A stretch of DNA of 64,000 nt, from NCBI GenBank assembly GCA_017476005.1, contig JAFVEM010000024.1:40284-104283 (forward strand). Direction: 5' to 3'. The position numbers and the translations under genes were made by a program. The DNA is from Selenomonadaceae bacterium. Its GTDB lineage: Bacteria > Bacillota > Negativicutes > Selenomonadales > Selenomonadaceae. Position 1 is the first letter of the stretch; every line of letters begins with the position of its first letter. Below are positions 32,246 to 42,004 of this stretch, one piece after another. The notes beneath the pieces are model-generated. The model did no database searches, was not told the origin of the DNA, and saw only the letters and a program-made list of their open reading frames with translations.

Positions 32246-33469
32246 CTAATTATCATCGGTCATCAGCCGGTCAATGGCGCGCTTTACCATCAGGGGGGAA
32301 ATCTTTCGGGTGCATTCCAGCAGACGTGGGGATTCTACGGTAAAACGCGGACAGGCCGTTAGATGCCAATTAACGCGCAAATCCTGCACACAGCCATTAC
32401 ACACCAATGGATTATAGACCCGATAGGGCGTAGCAAATTCCCACCAATAGCGCGAAAAACCGCAAATCATCACCACAGGGATACCGGCAACGTGCGCCAG
32501 CCACGCCAGCCCGCTACTGAGACCGATAAAAAAATCCGCTTGCCGGAGCATTTCCCAGCGTTCCGTGATAGGACGATTCCCGGTGTAGTCCTCAGCCCCC
32601 TGCGGCATGCGTACCTCGATGCCGTGAAGCTCTTGGTAGGGTTCCTTATCAATACACAGCACTCGATAGCCTTTGGCGCGAAGATAGGACACGATTTCCT
32701 CCCAACCGCCGGGATAGAGCCAGCCTTTAAGGACGCTGGAGGCTTGTACCCCGATGCACACATAGCGCTCGCCGCTGTTTTTTTTGGCCGGCGGCAACAC
32801 AAGTTCCGCAGAGTTAGGGAGCCCCAATATAACTTTCCCCAAATGATGCAGGGGAATGGTGCGACCGTCAAAGGGAGAACCGCCGGGAAAATCTATGGCC
32901 GTAGTCAACTGATAGGTGGCATAATTATCCGGCGGCGCCTGTTCCCTCCAAGAAATATCCGGCAGCAAAAGGTGCGCCAGTTCCCGATAATCGGCAATGG
33001 TGGAATAGGTTACTTCGCCGTGGTAGCGGCGACTCATTTCGCGGACGTAGGGTAAAAAGGCGAGGAAATCTCCCAAACGTCCTCCCATACAGGCGATATG
33101 AATCTTTTGGCCGGTGAGGTCAAGGCGGTGGGAAAAAATCGGCTCTCCGGCGCGATAAATCTCCACCTGCCATTCGACGTAATATTTTTCCCAAGACAAG
33201 AGGACACAGGCCGCTACGCTGTCGTCAAAAAAGACCTCTCCCGTCATTCCGTCTTTGATGACCACGCGCCAATCCCCCGGCGGCACCACGAGCCTAAGCC
33301 CACTGTTAAAATCCAGCTTCAGTCCCGGGGTGTCCGTTTCGCCTTGCACCGCTATTGCCTTTTGGTCTAGGGAATAGAGAAAATTCAGCTCGCTTTTTTC
33401 GCGCGGCGAAGGCGCTTCAGGTTCTCTGGCGCGAAAGTAGCGCACCTCGTAGGGATAGATAGCACTCAT
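32246..33469 (-). CDS. autotransporter heptosyltransferase-like (BAHT/TibC family) protein
   Basis: A 407-residue GT9-type enzyme resembling TibC/Aah, which add heptose to Ser/Thr of autotransporter passengers. Visible: an N-terminal beta region, IHIACMGGRLGDFLAFLPYV, CIGVQASSVLKGWLYPGGW, and FFIGLSSGLAWLAHVAG. Near the C-terminus Cys357 and Cys360 (CNGC), Cys373 (ACPRF) and Cys386 (ECTRKI) reproduce the four-cysteine iron site of that family. Its GT9 neighbour overlaps by four bases. Such enzymes need an ADP-heptose supply; those genes are not here. The acceptor could be a distant autotransporter. Confidence 0.75.
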   Translation of the reverse strand: MSAIYPYEVRYFRAREPEAPSPREKSELNFLYSLDQKAIAVQGETDTPGLKLDFNSGLRLVVPPGDWRVVIKDGMTGEVFFDDSVAACVLLSWEKYYVEWQVEIYRAGEPIFSHRLDLTGQKIHIACMGGRLGDFLAFLPYVREMSRRYHGEVTYSTIADYRELAHLLLPDISWREQAPPDNYATYQLTTAIDFPGGSPFDGRTIPLHHLGKVILGLPNSAELVLPPAKKNSGERYVCIGVQASSVLKGWLYPGGWEEIVSYLRAKGYRVLCIDKEPYQELHGIEVRMPQGAEDYTGNRPITERWEMLRQADFFIGLSSGLAWLAHVAGIPVVMICGFSRYWWEFATPYRVYNPLVCNGCVQDLRVNWHLTACPRFTVESPRLLECTRKISPLMVKRAIDRLMTDDN

Positions 33470-34728
33470 GCACCCCTGCCCCCTCGCAGATAATCCACCA
33501 TTTCATTATAGGCCGCCACTATCTCCCCCGGTTCCACCTTGGTGATGCAGTGGGGCATGGCGGTGCAACAGCCTCCCTCGAAAGGAGTGTGCCGACATGG
33601 TTCCAAGGCTCTTTTCGGCCTGAGCATAATGGTGGGTACGCCCCAAGGAAAAAATCTCTCGGCGCGGCTATAGACCCCGATATTGTCGGTTTTTTCCCAA
33701 GCCTCGCAGGACACCATAATGACCGGCACTTGGGAGGCCGCCGCCATATGGGCGATGCCGTTGTCGTTTCCTATGTAGAGGGAGGCTTCCGCTAAAATGG
33801 CTGTCATTACCCGGAGATAAGCCTGTCCAATGAGATTTATCACCGAGCCCCGCGGCATATTCCCCACAAAGTAGCGGCCTTCCAGCGTCACATCGTTGCC
33901 GCCGAGGAGGACGAACCTCGCCCCGGCGGTGGCAATATGCTTGAGGGCGGCCACATACTTCGCCACGGGGTAGCGCCTTCTGGCAAATTTCGCCCCCAGC
34001 CCCACCACGATTAGCGGCTGAGTCTGGCCGAAATTTCGCAGGAGCTGATGCGCCGTCAGTTTATCCTGATCGTCGTACCACATTTCCAGCGAGTCGTCCT
34101 GCACCTCATAGCCCAAACTTTGCAGGAGATAAAAATTCCGCTCCACCTCGTGTACCATCTGGGGCGGATTCATAATGGGTCTGGTGAGTAGCGCATCATA
34201 ACCGGGATTGCGCGCGGCCTTGCCGGGATAGACCCCTTCGCTGTAGCCGATGCGCTCTCTGGCGCCGCTTAGGTAGCCGAGGAGCAGGGCAAAGGATTCG
34301 TCCGCATCCCATCTGGGCAGAAGGCACAGCGAAAAGCGATGCCGCCATAAAAAGCGATGGCAGAACAGCACCGCCGCTTCGAGTACGTTTTGCAAGGCCG
34401 TGCCGGGGGAGGCGGCAAATTCTAACACCTCATCCACATAAGGACACAGTTCCATGAGGGGGTGGGTGAGGGGGCTGACCACCGCCGTTATTTTATGGTC
34501 GGGATAGATGGCTTTCAGTTCTCGCCAAAAACCCGTGGTGAGTACCACGTCCGTTACATCGTCCAGCCGAATGACCAAAATCCTCTTGCCCCTGTCCTCC
34601 CGGTAGCCCAGATTCTCAAATAGCGGCTCCATATACGCGCAGAAATCCGCCAGCACGAATTGCCTAGCAGTTAAAGTACGCCTAATGTAGGAATCACAGG
34701 CGGCCTTCAGTCGTCTGGCCTGTTCCAT
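33466..34728 (-). CDS. glycosyltransferase family 9 (heptosyltransferase-like)
   Basis: A 420-residue GT9 protein. RILVIRLDDVTDVVLTTGFWREL is the N-terminal nucleotide-sugar fold motif, and IGNDNGIAHMAAASQVPVIM the C-terminal ADP-heptose-binding motif. LPS heptosyltransferases are the nearest relatives, consistent with an outer membrane. It is the first gene of the three-gene cluster, preceded by a dispersed repeat. The acceptor is not known. Confidence 0.85.
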   Translation of the reverse strand: MEQARRLKAACDSYIRRTLTARQFVLADFCAYMEPLFENLGYREDRGKRILVIRLDDVTDVVLTTGFWRELKAIYPDHKITAVVSPLTHPLMELCPYVDEVLEFAASPGTALQNVLEAAVLFCHRFLWRHRFSLCLLPRWDADESFALLLGYLSGARERIGYSEGVYPGKAARNPGYDALLTRPIMNPPQMVHEVERNFYLLQSLGYEVQDDSLEMWYDDQDKLTAHQLLRNFGQTQPLIVVGLGAKFARRRYPVAKYVAALKHIATAGARFVLLGGNDVTLEGRYFVGNMPRGSVINLIGQAYLRVMTAILAEASLYIGNDNGIAHMAAASQVPVIMVSCEAWEKTDNIGVYSRAERFFPWGVPTIMLRPKRALEPCRHTPFEGGCCTAMPHCITKVEPGEIVAAYNEMVDYLRGGRGA

Positions 34729-34748
34729 GTTTTTCTCCTGTTACAATT

Positions 34749-34812
34749 TATTTTTGGGGTTTCACCCCAAACCCCAGCAGGGAAAACATTTCCCTGCACC
34801 CTTAATAAATTT
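34749..34812 (+). repeat. dispersed palindromic repeat, module A
   Basis: TTTTTGGGGTTTCACCCC, AAACCCCAGC, AGGGAAAACATTTCCCT, GCACCCTTAATAAAT. Confidence 0.75.
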
Positions 34813-34830
34813 ATTTTTTAGAGCTGTCCT

Positions 34831-36918
34831 TTACTGTAACACCACTTTGGTGAAATCGGCGATACTGCCGACGGCGCCGTCGATAACCTTGAGCAGCCCC
34901 AAGCGATTCTGCCTTATTTTCTCGTTCTTGTCCATGACCATGACGGCGTCGAAAAAGCCGTTGATGGGGGCGGTGAGTTTGCCAAGTTCCCGGAGTTTGG
35001 CGGCGTAATCCGCAGGTTCGGTTTGCTCGTACTGCGTCACCGCTTCGCCCAGCGTTTTTTCCGCCGGGAGGGCGAAAATGTCTGCGTCAAAGGTCGCCGC
35101 CCCCTCGTATTTTCTGGCCAAATTCGCCACCCGGACAAAGGCTTGCGTCACTTGGGCGCCATCCTCTCGCGACAAGAACTCGGTTAAGGCGGCGGCTCTT
35201 AAAGTCACGGCGTAGCAATCATCCGCCTCGACGAGAACCGCATCACTGACATCGTAGCGAATCCCTTGACCCTCCAAGAGATTTTTCAGCCGGAGCTTCA
35301 TGAAATCCGCCACGTCCTGTTGCATTTTCGCTCGCGCCGTTTCGTCGGTGATGCCGTAAAGATCCATCGCCCAAGCCGTCAGTTCCTTCAGTGAAATGCT
35401 GAGTTTAGCCTCGGTGAGCATATTGACAATCCCCAGAGCCTGACGGCGCAAGGCAAAAGGATCCTGGGAGCCGCTGGGAATTTTGCCCCGGCTGAAAGTG
35501 CCGACGATATTGTCAATCTTGTCAGCGAGGCTTAAAATTCTTCCCACCATGGTGCCGGGCTGTTTATCTCCGGCAAAGCGAGGCCGATAATGCTCGTCAA
35601 TGGCGATGGCCACCGACTCTTTTTCGCCGTCCAGCCGCGCGTAATCCCGTCCCATGGTGCCCTGTAGCTCGGTAAACTCCGTGACCATGCCGGTGACTAA
35701 ATCCGCCTTGGCAAGAAGGGCGGCTCTTTCGTTGTCGGCCTTGTCCTCGGCGGTAGCGCCAAGGGCATCGGCAATTTTCCCGGCCAAAGTCTTTAGCCGT
35801 TCGGTTTTTTCATAGACCGTCCCCAAGCCTTCTTGGAACACCACGGTTTTTAATTTTTCCCGATGTTCTTCCAATTTCTTCTGGCGATCCTCGTCGAAAA
35901 AGAATTTGGCATCCTCCAGCCGCGCCTTCAATACGCGCTCGTTGCCCTCTGTTACCGTCTCTAAAAATTCCTTACCGCCGTTGCGCACGGTGATAAAGAG
36001 CGGCATAAGTTTGCCCTCCGCCGTTTTCACCGGAAAATATCGCTGATGATCTCGCATGGGAGTAATGACGGCTTCCGGCGGCAGTTTTAAATACTCCTCG
36101 TCGAACTTACCGCAGAGGGCGGTGGGGTATTCCACCAAATAAAGGACTTCCTCCAAAAGCTCCTCGGTAATCTCCGCCTGTCCGCCGTTATTGGCCGCCA
36201 CGGCCTCGATTTGTTTCCGAATCTCGGCCTTGCGTTTTTCCTGATCCACTATGACAAAATGCTCGGCCAAGGCCGCCTCGTAATCCTCCGCCTTAGCTAT
36301 CTCAAAGGCGTGTTCATGGTCGCTGCCCGTAGCCGGCACCGGCGGTTTGCCCACGGTCAAAAAGCGATGACCTCTCGAGGTTCGCCCCGATTTTACCGCC
36401 GCCAGTTCAAAGGGAATAACCTCCTCCCCAAACAGCGCCGCCAGCCACCTGATGGGGCGAATAAAGCGAAAATCGTAATCCGCCCACCGCATACTGTTCG
36501 GCAGACTCAAAGAACCGATGAGTTCCGGCAAAAATTTAGCGAGGAGTGTCGTTGTCTCCTCCCCCTTTTCGCGCACTACGGCATAAACATAGCCGTCCTT
36601 CACGATAAGTTCCTGCGACTCCACCTTCTGTCCTCTGGCAAAACCTTGGGCGGCTTTGGTGGGATTCCCGTCGGCATCAAAAGCCGCCGCCGCCGCCGGC
36701 CCACGCCGTGAGCTTTCCCGTTCCTCCTGCTTCTCCGCCAAGTCCTCCACCAGAAGCGCCAATCTCCGCGGCGTTCCCATGGTTTTCACCTGTCCGCAGG
36801 TGAGGCGCAAATCCTTTAGCCCCTTTTCTGCCTTCTCCTCTAAATCCTTTAAAAGCCCCGGCATGGCGTGCGCCGGTATCTCCTCCGTGCCTATCTCCAG
36901 CAGTAAATTTCTGCTCAC
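34831..36918 (-). CDS. glyS: glycyl-tRNA synthetase beta subunit
   Basis: Beta subunit of the alpha2-beta2 glycyl-tRNA synthetase. The 695-residue length is normal. LLLEIGTEEIPAHAMPG opens the protein; FADKIDNIVGTF-like sequence (SLADKIDNIVGTFSRG) and RRQALGIVNML are conserved. It lies downstream of glyQ with 220 bases between, occupied by two dispersed repeats. Confidence 0.97.
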   Translation of the reverse strand: MSRNLLLEIGTEEIPAHAMPGLLKDLEEKAEKGLKDLRLTCGQVKTMGTPRRLALLVEDLAEKQEERESSRRGPAAAAAFDADGNPTKAAQGFARGQKVESQELIVKDGYVYAVVREKGEETTTLLAKFLPELIGSLSLPNSMRWADYDFRFIRPIRWLAALFGEEVIPFELAAVKSGRTSRGHRFLTVGKPPVPATGSDHEHAFEIAKAEDYEAALAEHFVIVDQEKRKAEIRKQIEAVAANNGGQAEITEELLEEVLYLVEYPTALCGKFDEEYLKLPPEAVITPMRDHQRYFPVKTAEGKLMPLFITVRNGGKEFLETVTEGNERVLKARLEDAKFFFDEDRQKKLEEHREKLKTVVFQEGLGTVYEKTERLKTLAGKIADALGATAEDKADNERAALLAKADLVTGMVTEFTELQGTMGRDYARLDGEKESVAIAIDEHYRPRFAGDKQPGTMVGRILSLADKIDNIVGTFSRGKIPSGSQDPFALRRQALGIVNMLTEAKLSISLKELTAWAMDLYGITDETARAKMQQDVADFMKLRLKNLLEGQGIRYDVSDAVLVEADDCYAVTLRAAALTEFLSREDGAQVTQAFVRVANLARKYEGAATFDADIFALPAEKTLGEAVTQYEQTEPADYAAKLRELGKLTAPINGFFDAVMVMDKNEKIRQNRLGLLKVIDGAVGSIADFTKVVLQ

Positions 36919-36940
36919 TTTCTTGCCTCCTGTGTTTTAA

Positions 36941-37011
36941 AACCGTGGGGCGCTGCCCCACACCTCGCCAAAGGGCATTGCCCTTTGGAAACCCAATAGA
37001 TTTGGGTATTA
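36941..37011 (+). repeat. dispersed palindromic repeat, module A variant
   Basis: GTGGGGCGCTGCCCCAC then CAAAGGGCATTGCCCTTTG and AACCCAATAGATT, between glyQ and glyS. Confidence 0.7.
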
Positions 37012-37054
37012 TATGTCCATAAAAAATTTTTTTACATTAACCGACTAATATAAA

Positions 37055-37131
37055 CAAAAAAATCAACCGGGATTCCAAAGGGCTGTGTCCTTTGGTAGGA
37101 GGTGTCGGAGGGCAAAGCCCTCTGACAAAAA
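37055..37131 (+). repeat. dispersed palindromic repeat, module B
   Basis: AAAATCAACCGGGATTCC, CAAAGGGCTGTGTCCTTTG, GGAGGTGTC, GGAGGGCAAAGCCCTCTGAC. Mirror of the copy at 28541. Confidence 0.75.
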
Positions 37132-37138
37132 CTAACAT

Positions 37139-38011
37139 TTACCTCCTATGCAACATGGGATACCCCAAAGCCTCCCGTTGTTTTAAGTAGCACTCGGCGC
37201 AAAGTCTCGCGAGTTTGCGGACGCGACCGATGAAGGCGGTGCGTTCCGTGACGCTGATGGCGCCTCTGGCGTCTAGGAGATTAAAGGCGTGGGAGCATTT
37301 GAGAACGTAGTCGTAAGCCGGATGGACGTTCCCCGTTTCGATGATGCGCTTTGCTTCTTTCTCGTATTTCTCAAAGAGGTCAAAGAGTAGCGCCTCGTCG
37401 GACAGGTCAAAGGCGTAGGCCGATTGCTCCACTTCGTTTTGGTGGAATACATCGCCGTAAGTCACGCCGTCTGTCCAACGCACCTCATAGACGTTATCTA
37501 CTCCCTGAATGTACATGGCCAGCCGCTCCAGCCCGTAAGTTATTTCCACCGCCACGGGCTTTACGTCTTGACTGCCCACCTGCTGAAAATAAGTGAACTG
37601 GGTTATCTCCATGCCGTCCAGCCAAACTTCCCAGCCAAGTCCCCAAGCGCCCAAGGTGGGCGATTCCCAGTTGTCCTCCACGAAACGGATGTCGTGTTCT
37701 TTGGGGTTAATGCCGAGACTTTCCAGGCTTTCCAGATAAAGCTCCTGTATATTGTCGGGGGAGGGTTTCATGATGACTTGGAACTGATGGTGCTGGTACA
37801 GGCGATTGGGATTATCCCCGTAACGTCCGTCTGCCGGTCGCCGGGATGGTTCCACATAGGCCACGTTCCACGGTTCCGGCCCCAAAACTTTTAAAAAGGT
37901 AGCCGGATTCATGGTGCCGGCTCCCTTTTCCACGTCGTAAGGTTGGGTCAGGACACAGCCCTGCACCGACCAATATTCTTGCAACGCCAAGATGATTTCT
38001 TGAAATTTCAT
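37139..38011 (-). CDS. glyQ: glycyl-tRNA synthetase alpha subunit
   Basis: Alpha subunit carrying the catalytic core. 290 residues: [45 protein letters not shown] and [20 protein letters not shown] are diagnostic class II aminoacyl-tRNA synthetase blocks of GlyQ. It follows recO by 94 bases containing a repeat. Confidence 0.98.
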   Translation of the reverse strand: MKFQEIILALQEYWSVQGCVLTQPYDVEKGAGTMNPATFLKVLGPEPWNVAYVEPSRRPADGRYGDNPNRLYQHHQFQVIMKPSPDNIQELYLESLESLGINPKEHDIRFVEDNWESPTLGAWGLGWEVWLDGMEITQFTYFQQVGSQDVKPVAVEITYGLERLAMYIQGVDNVYEVRWTDGVTYGDVFHQNEVEQSAYAFDLSDEALLFDLFEKYEKEAKRIIETGNVHPAYDYVLKCSHAFNLLDARGAISVTERTAFIGRVRKLARLCAECYLKQREALGYPMLHRR

Positions 38012-38035
38012 CAGGTGAATCTTCCTTTCTAAATT

Positions 38036-38101
38036 TTATTCTTGGGGTTTCACCCCAAACCCCAGCAGGGGGATAATCCCCCTGCACCCTATAATAAATA
38101 T
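38036..38101 (+). repeat. dispersed palindromic repeat, module A
   Basis: TTGGGGTTTCACCCC, AAACCCCAGC, AGGGGGATAATCCCCCT, GCACCCTATAATAAAT. Confidence 0.75.
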
Positions 38102-38105
38102 TTTA

Positions 38106-38828
38106 TTACAACTGTTGAATGAACTGAAGCGACTTTAACTGTTTGCCGAGAACTTGGGGCAGGTAGCCCAAGAGAATTTTCTCGGCGGTTATAAGGTCTG
38201 TCTTGCGTAAGGTGAAGGTGGGGGGACTGTGCCAATCAATATTTTTCAAATTGGCGATAAGTTCCTTTAGGGATGCGGTGAGGGGGACAGCGCCTTCGGA
38301 GGCGCAAGATTCGCATAGCGCTCCGTCCGCTCGCCAAAACGCCTCGCCGGTGACGGCTTTCCCACACCTTACGCAATGCGCCAAGGAAATATCCCACCCC
38401 GCCTGTGAGATTAGCTGCCAAGCAGCCGCCAAGGCGGTGACCCGAGGATTTCTCACTTCCAGTGCGCTGAAAATCGCCTTTAAGTTTTCGTAAACGACGC
38501 TATCCGCTTCCCCTTCGGGAAAAAGTTCTCCCACAAGTTCCGCCACAAAGGAGGCGTAGGCCATGGCGGTGAAGTCTTGGTCGAATTTCCGATAGTAACC
38601 CAAGATGCTGGCGCCGCGCAAAGTGTCCAGCTTCGCGCCTTCGGTAAGCTCCGCCTCGATTTCCCGAAACATTTGACAGGCCGCCGCCAAGGGATTTTTG
38701 GGGCGACGGCAACCAAAGGCAGTGCAACGCACTTTGCCGCGCTCTAGGGTATAGAGAGTCAAGAGTTTATCCGTATCCCCCCAGCTTAGTGCGCCGATAA
38801 CCAAAGCCTTTGTCTGATATTTAGCCAT
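38106..38828 (-). CDS. recO: DNA repair protein RecO
   Basis: RecO loads RecA with RecR and anneals strands. 240 residues: an OB-fold start (TKALVIGALSWGDTDKLLTLYT, first part) and a four-cysteine zinc motif (CVRC and CESC, residues ~152-175). It overlaps the DUF502 gene by eight bases, in the usual era-recO-glyQS neighbourhood. Confidence 0.93.
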   Translation of the reverse strand: MAKYQTKALVIGALSWGDTDKLLTLYTLERGKVRCTAFGCRRPKNPLAAACQMFREIEAELTEGAKLDTLRGASILGYYRKFDQDFTAMAYASFVAELVGELFPEGEADSVVYENLKAIFSALEVRNPRVTALAAAWQLISQAGWDISLAHCVRCGKAVTGEAFWRADGALCESCASEGAVPLTASLKELIANLKNIDWHSPPTFTLRKTDLITAEKILLGYLPQVLGKQLKSLQFIQQL

Positions 38829-39444
38829 GGCTGGTTTCCTCCGAGAGACCTGCGCGGCGTGGCATGACTGCGCCGGCGGTGAGCATGTATTGGAGCGCCG
38901 ATTCGTTGCTGATGTCGAGGTATATAACCTCCGCCTTCCTAACGAAAAGATTCGTCCCCGAAGTCATATTGAGGCTCCACGGCACGAACACGCAAACGTA
39001 GTCATCCCCCAGTTTTTCCTTGAGCGCCGGAGGCACATCCGCCATGATGAAGCCCAGCGCCTTCGATTGGTGAAAGGGTATCAACACAACTTGGTCGAAC
39101 ATATTGTTGGATTCAAAAACCGCCGTGGATAAGTGTTTCACGCTGTTATAAATAAATTTTACCACCGGGATTTGTCCCAGAAAACCCTCCACCCGGCGAA
39201 TGAAAGCTCGCATGAACCAGTAAGAGGAGAGCCAACCCACGAGATAAATGGTCAAAACCGTGGTGATAAGCCCCAACCCCGGCACATAATAGGGGAGGTG
39301 CTGACCCAAGATGCCCTCGGTGAAATCCAGCACCATTACCACCACAAACCCGGTGATACCGATGGGTACTAAAAGAATAAGTCCGTTGATGAAACGCCGG
39401 GAAAATTTACTCCATAAAATCCGGTGACAATCCCCTAAACTCAA
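38821..39444 (-). CDS. DUF502 family membrane protein
   Basis: A 207-residue DUF502 protein with two membrane helices (about residues 18-40 and 58-82, NGLILLVPIGITGFVVVMVL first) and PVVKFIYNSVKHLSTAVFE and VFVPWSLNMTSG blocks. Role not known. It overlaps era by four bases (ATGA) and recO by eight, so all three are coupled. Confidence 0.85.
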   Translation of the reverse strand: MSLGDCHRILWSKFSRRFINGLILLVPIGITGFVVVMVLDFTEGILGQHLPYYVPGLGLITTVLTIYLVGWLSSYWFMRAFIRRVEGFLGQIPVVKFIYNSVKHLSTAVFESNNMFDQVVLIPFHQSKALGFIMADVPPALKEKLGDDYVCVFVPWSLNMTSGTNLFVRKAEVIYLDISNESALQYMLTAGAVMPRRAGLSEETSHG

Positions 39445-40343
39445 TTTCCCTCCCCCAGTCCGAACTCACGAATGGCGCCCTCGCGACTGCGCCAGTCCTT
39501 TTTCACCTTGACCCAGAGATTCAGATAAACTTTGCTCCCAAGTAAGGTTTCGATGTCGCTTCTGGCGAGAGTGCCGATTTCTTTTAGCAGCGCTCCATTC
39601 TTGCCGATGACAATACCCTTTTGGGATTCTCTTTCCACATAAATGGTGGCGCGCAGGGAAGTAAGATGGCGCCGGGTTTTCATTTCATCCACTTCCACCG
39701 CTACGGCGTGGGGAATTTCGTCTCTGGTGAGATGCAGAACTTTTTCCCGTATCAGCTCCGCCGCGATGAGCCTTTCCGGCTGATCCGTCACCATGTCCTC
39801 CGGAAAATATTTCGGCCCCTCGGGCAGATATTTTTTTATCTCCGTCAAAAGGCTGTCAAGATTGGTTTCCTCTTTGGCGGAAATAGGTACCACTCCGGCG
39901 AAAGCGTATTTTGTCCGATAGTTTTCGATGATGGGCAGGACTGCTTCTTTCGGAATGAGGTCAAGTTTGTTTATCACCAGCACCACCGGTTTGTTGGTCG
40001 CCGCCAGCCGTTCCAAAATGTAATGCTCGCCGGCGCCCGGCTTTTCCGTGGCATCCACCACGAAGAGTACCGCATCAACTTCTTTCAGCGTTCCCTCGGC
40101 GGCGCGTACCATGTGTTCGCCAAGTTTGTGCAATGGCTTGTGAATCCCGGGGGTATCGAGAAAAATCACCTGCGCCTCGGGGAGGGTCAAAACGCAGAGA
40201 ATGCGATTCCTAGTAGTTTGAGGTTTATCCGACATAATGGCGATTTTCTGCCCGATAAGGCTGTTTATCAAGGTTGATTTTCCTACATTTGGCCTACCGA
40301 TAACCGCCACAAATCCCGACAAATGTTTTGTTTTTTCTTCCAT
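39441..40343 (-). CDS. era: GTPase Era
   Basis: Era is a GTPase needed for 30S maturation. 300 residues: G1 GRPNVGKSTLINSL, G2 SDKPQTTRNRI, G3 DTPGIH, G4 NKLD, G5 SAKE, then a C-terminal KH domain with IVIGKNGALLKEIGTLAR. The order phoH-ybeY-era fits; cdd and dgkA genes often between ybeY and era are absent, replaced by a repeat. Confidence 0.97.
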   Translation of the reverse strand: MEEKTKHLSGFVAVIGRPNVGKSTLINSLIGQKIAIMSDKPQTTRNRILCVLTLPEAQVIFLDTPGIHKPLHKLGEHMVRAAEGTLKEVDAVLFVVDATEKPGAGEHYILERLAATNKPVVLVINKLDLIPKEAVLPIIENYRTKYAFAGVVPISAKEETNLDSLLTEIKKYLPEGPKYFPEDMVTDQPERLIAAELIREKVLHLTRDEIPHAVAVEVDEMKTRRHLTSLRATIYVERESQKGIVIGKNGALLKEIGTLARSDIETLLGSKVYLNLWVKVKKDWRSREGAIREFGLGEGN

Positions 40344-40360
40344 AGAAACCTCTGTTTATT

Positions 40361-40447
40361 TTAGTGGGGTTTCACCCCACACCCACCAAAGGGCTTTGCC
40401 CTCTGGACTCCCAGCAGGGACTTACGCCCCTGCACCCCGTAATAGAT
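40361..40447 (+). repeat. dispersed palindromic repeat, module A with inserted unit
   Basis: GTGGGGTTTCACCCCAC, CAAAGGGCTTTGCCCTCTG, GACTCCCAGC, AGGGACTTACGCCCCT, GCACCCCGTAATAGATT. Confidence 0.7.
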
Positions 40448-40911
40448 TATCGCTTTATTCCCAAACGTTTCATTACGGCGCGTTGTTCAGCTTCCATTTC
40501 CAGACGGTCGGCCTCCTCCATGTGGTCATAGCCTAGAAGGTGTAGCATCCCATGAACGGTGAGGAAGGCTATTTCCCGACGGAGGCTGTGACCATAATCT
40601 TGGGCTTGTTCCTTGGCGCGTTCTACGGAAATGATAATATCACCTAAAGTATGAGGCGCGCCTTCCGCAAAAATCGTCGGCTCGTCGCCCTCGTCTAACG
40701 CAAATGAGAGGACATCCGTAGGTTTGTCTATCCCACGATAAATCTTATTCAGTTCTTGAATGTGCGCGTTATCCGTGACAGAAATACTTGCTTCCGCGTC
40801 ATCCGGCAAGTTGTACAACGCCCCTACGGTTTCCGCCGCAAGTTGCACGGTGTCTATAATTTCCGCCGGAAAAATTTTTTCCTCCGGCATAGTGCCGATG
40901 ATGATATTCAT
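40447..40911 (-). CDS. ybeY: endoribonuclease YbeY
   Basis: YbeY is a zinc-dependent RNase acting in rRNA maturation. 154 residues; the metal motif HGMLHLLGYDHMEEAD (HGxLHLxGYDH) is intact. It overlaps phoH by four bases. Confidence 0.96.
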   Translation of the reverse strand: MNIIIGTMPEEKIFPAEIIDTVQLAAETVGALYNLPDDAEASISVTDNAHIQELNKIYRGIDKPTDVLSFALDEGDEPTIFAEGAPHTLGDIIISVERAKEQAQDYGHSLRREIAFLTVHGMLHLLGYDHMEEADRLEMEAEQRAVMKRLGIKR

Positions 40912-41894
40912 GGTTGCATCGCCTCGTAACTATCATAGGCGGCCACAATGCGGCTCACCACATCATGGCGGATTACGTCATCGGTATCCAGCCGCACTAT
41001 TCCCACCCCCTTCACTCCTTGCAGGATTTTCTCGGCGGTGACAAGTCCTGAGGAAACTCCCTTAGGCAGGTCAATCTGCCCCACGTCCCCCGTGATCACC
41101 ATCCGGGAACCAAAGCCCAAACGCGTCAGGAACATTTTCATCTGGCGGTGGGTGGTGTTTTGGGCTTCGTCTAATATAATGAAAGCGTTTTCCAAGGTGC
41201 GTCCGCGCATATACGCCAAGGGGGCGATTTCGATAATGCCCTTACCGAGAAATTTTTGGTACATATCCAGCCCCAAAGTATCTTGCAAAGCGTCATACAA
41301 CGGTCTGAGGTAAGGATCCACCTTTTCCTGCATATCACCGGGCAAAAACCCCAATCGCTCCCCGGCCTCCACCGCCGGACGGGTCAAAATAAGCCTAGAG
41401 ACGGCCTTAGTACGCAAGGCCGCCACCGCCAGCACCACGGCGAGGTAGGTTTTTCCCGTCCCGGCAGGGCCGATGCCGAAGGTGATGTCGCTCCTCCGAA
41501 TGGTTTCCAGATATAATTTCTGCCCCAAGGTTTTGGGGCGAATATGCTTGCCCCGAAAATTAACCAGCACCGTATCCCCAAAAAGGTCGTGCAACTCTGC
41601 CGCTTTGCCTTGTCCGGCCAGTTTCAGACCGTAGCGCACCTCATGCCTGGTAAGTCGCGCCCCTTGCCGGTGCAGGAATTGCAATTCCGTAAGCAGAGTG
41701 GCGATGCCCTCCGTCGCCGTCTCGTCGCCGCTGAGGCTGATGTTAAGCCCTCGGCTTCTCACCTGACAGTTAGCTCCGGCCTCTATCACACGCAAAAATT
41801 CGTCGCCTTCGCCCAAAATTGCCAAGGCTTCCTCCCGATCCGCCAAAATTATTTCCTTCTCCGCCGTCAGCCTAGATTCCTCCCTTGCGACCAA
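40908..41894 (-). CDS. PhoH-like ATPase
   Basis: A 328-residue PhoH family ATPase. N-terminal KH-like region, Walker A GPAGTGKTYLAVVLAV, Walker B AFIILDEAQNT and the RMVITGDVGQIDLP block. It likely works on RNA with YbeY. It starts 60 bases after a terminator and is the first gene of the phoH-ybeY pair. Confidence 0.93.
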   Translation of the reverse strand: MVAREESRLTAEKEIILADREEALAILGEGDEFLRVIEAGANCQVRSRGLNISLSGDETATEGIATLLTELQFLHRQGARLTRHEVRYGLKLAGQGKAAELHDLFGDTVLVNFRGKHIRPKTLGQKLYLETIRRSDITFGIGPAGTGKTYLAVVLAVAALRTKAVSRLILTRPAVEAGERLGFLPGDMQEKVDPYLRPLYDALQDTLGLDMYQKFLGKGIIEIAPLAYMRGRTLENAFIILDEAQNTTHRQMKMFLTRLGFGSRMVITGDVGQIDLPKGVSSGLVTAEKILQGVKGVGIVRLDTDDVIRHDVVSRIVAAYDSYEAMQP

Positions 41895-41948
41895 AAAAAT
41901 CTCACAGGTTGGTATTCGCCGCGCTTTTTGCTTTTCCTGCTTTTGCCC

Positions 41949-41988
41949 ACTATAAAAAGCAGGAGCAACTACTCCTGCTTTTTATAGT
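41949..41988. terminator. 17-bp bidirectional terminator
   Basis: Perfect 17-base inverted repeat (41949-41965 with 41972-41988), loop CAACTA, AAAAA and TTTTT in the arms. Closes the TPR gene. Confidence 0.9.
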
Positions 41989-42004
41989 GAACATCAAAAA
42001 CAAT

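Noticed and set aside
32363..33055. 230-residue plus-strand ORF
   Set aside because: Antisense to the heptosyltransferase-like gene, which has an intact family signature.
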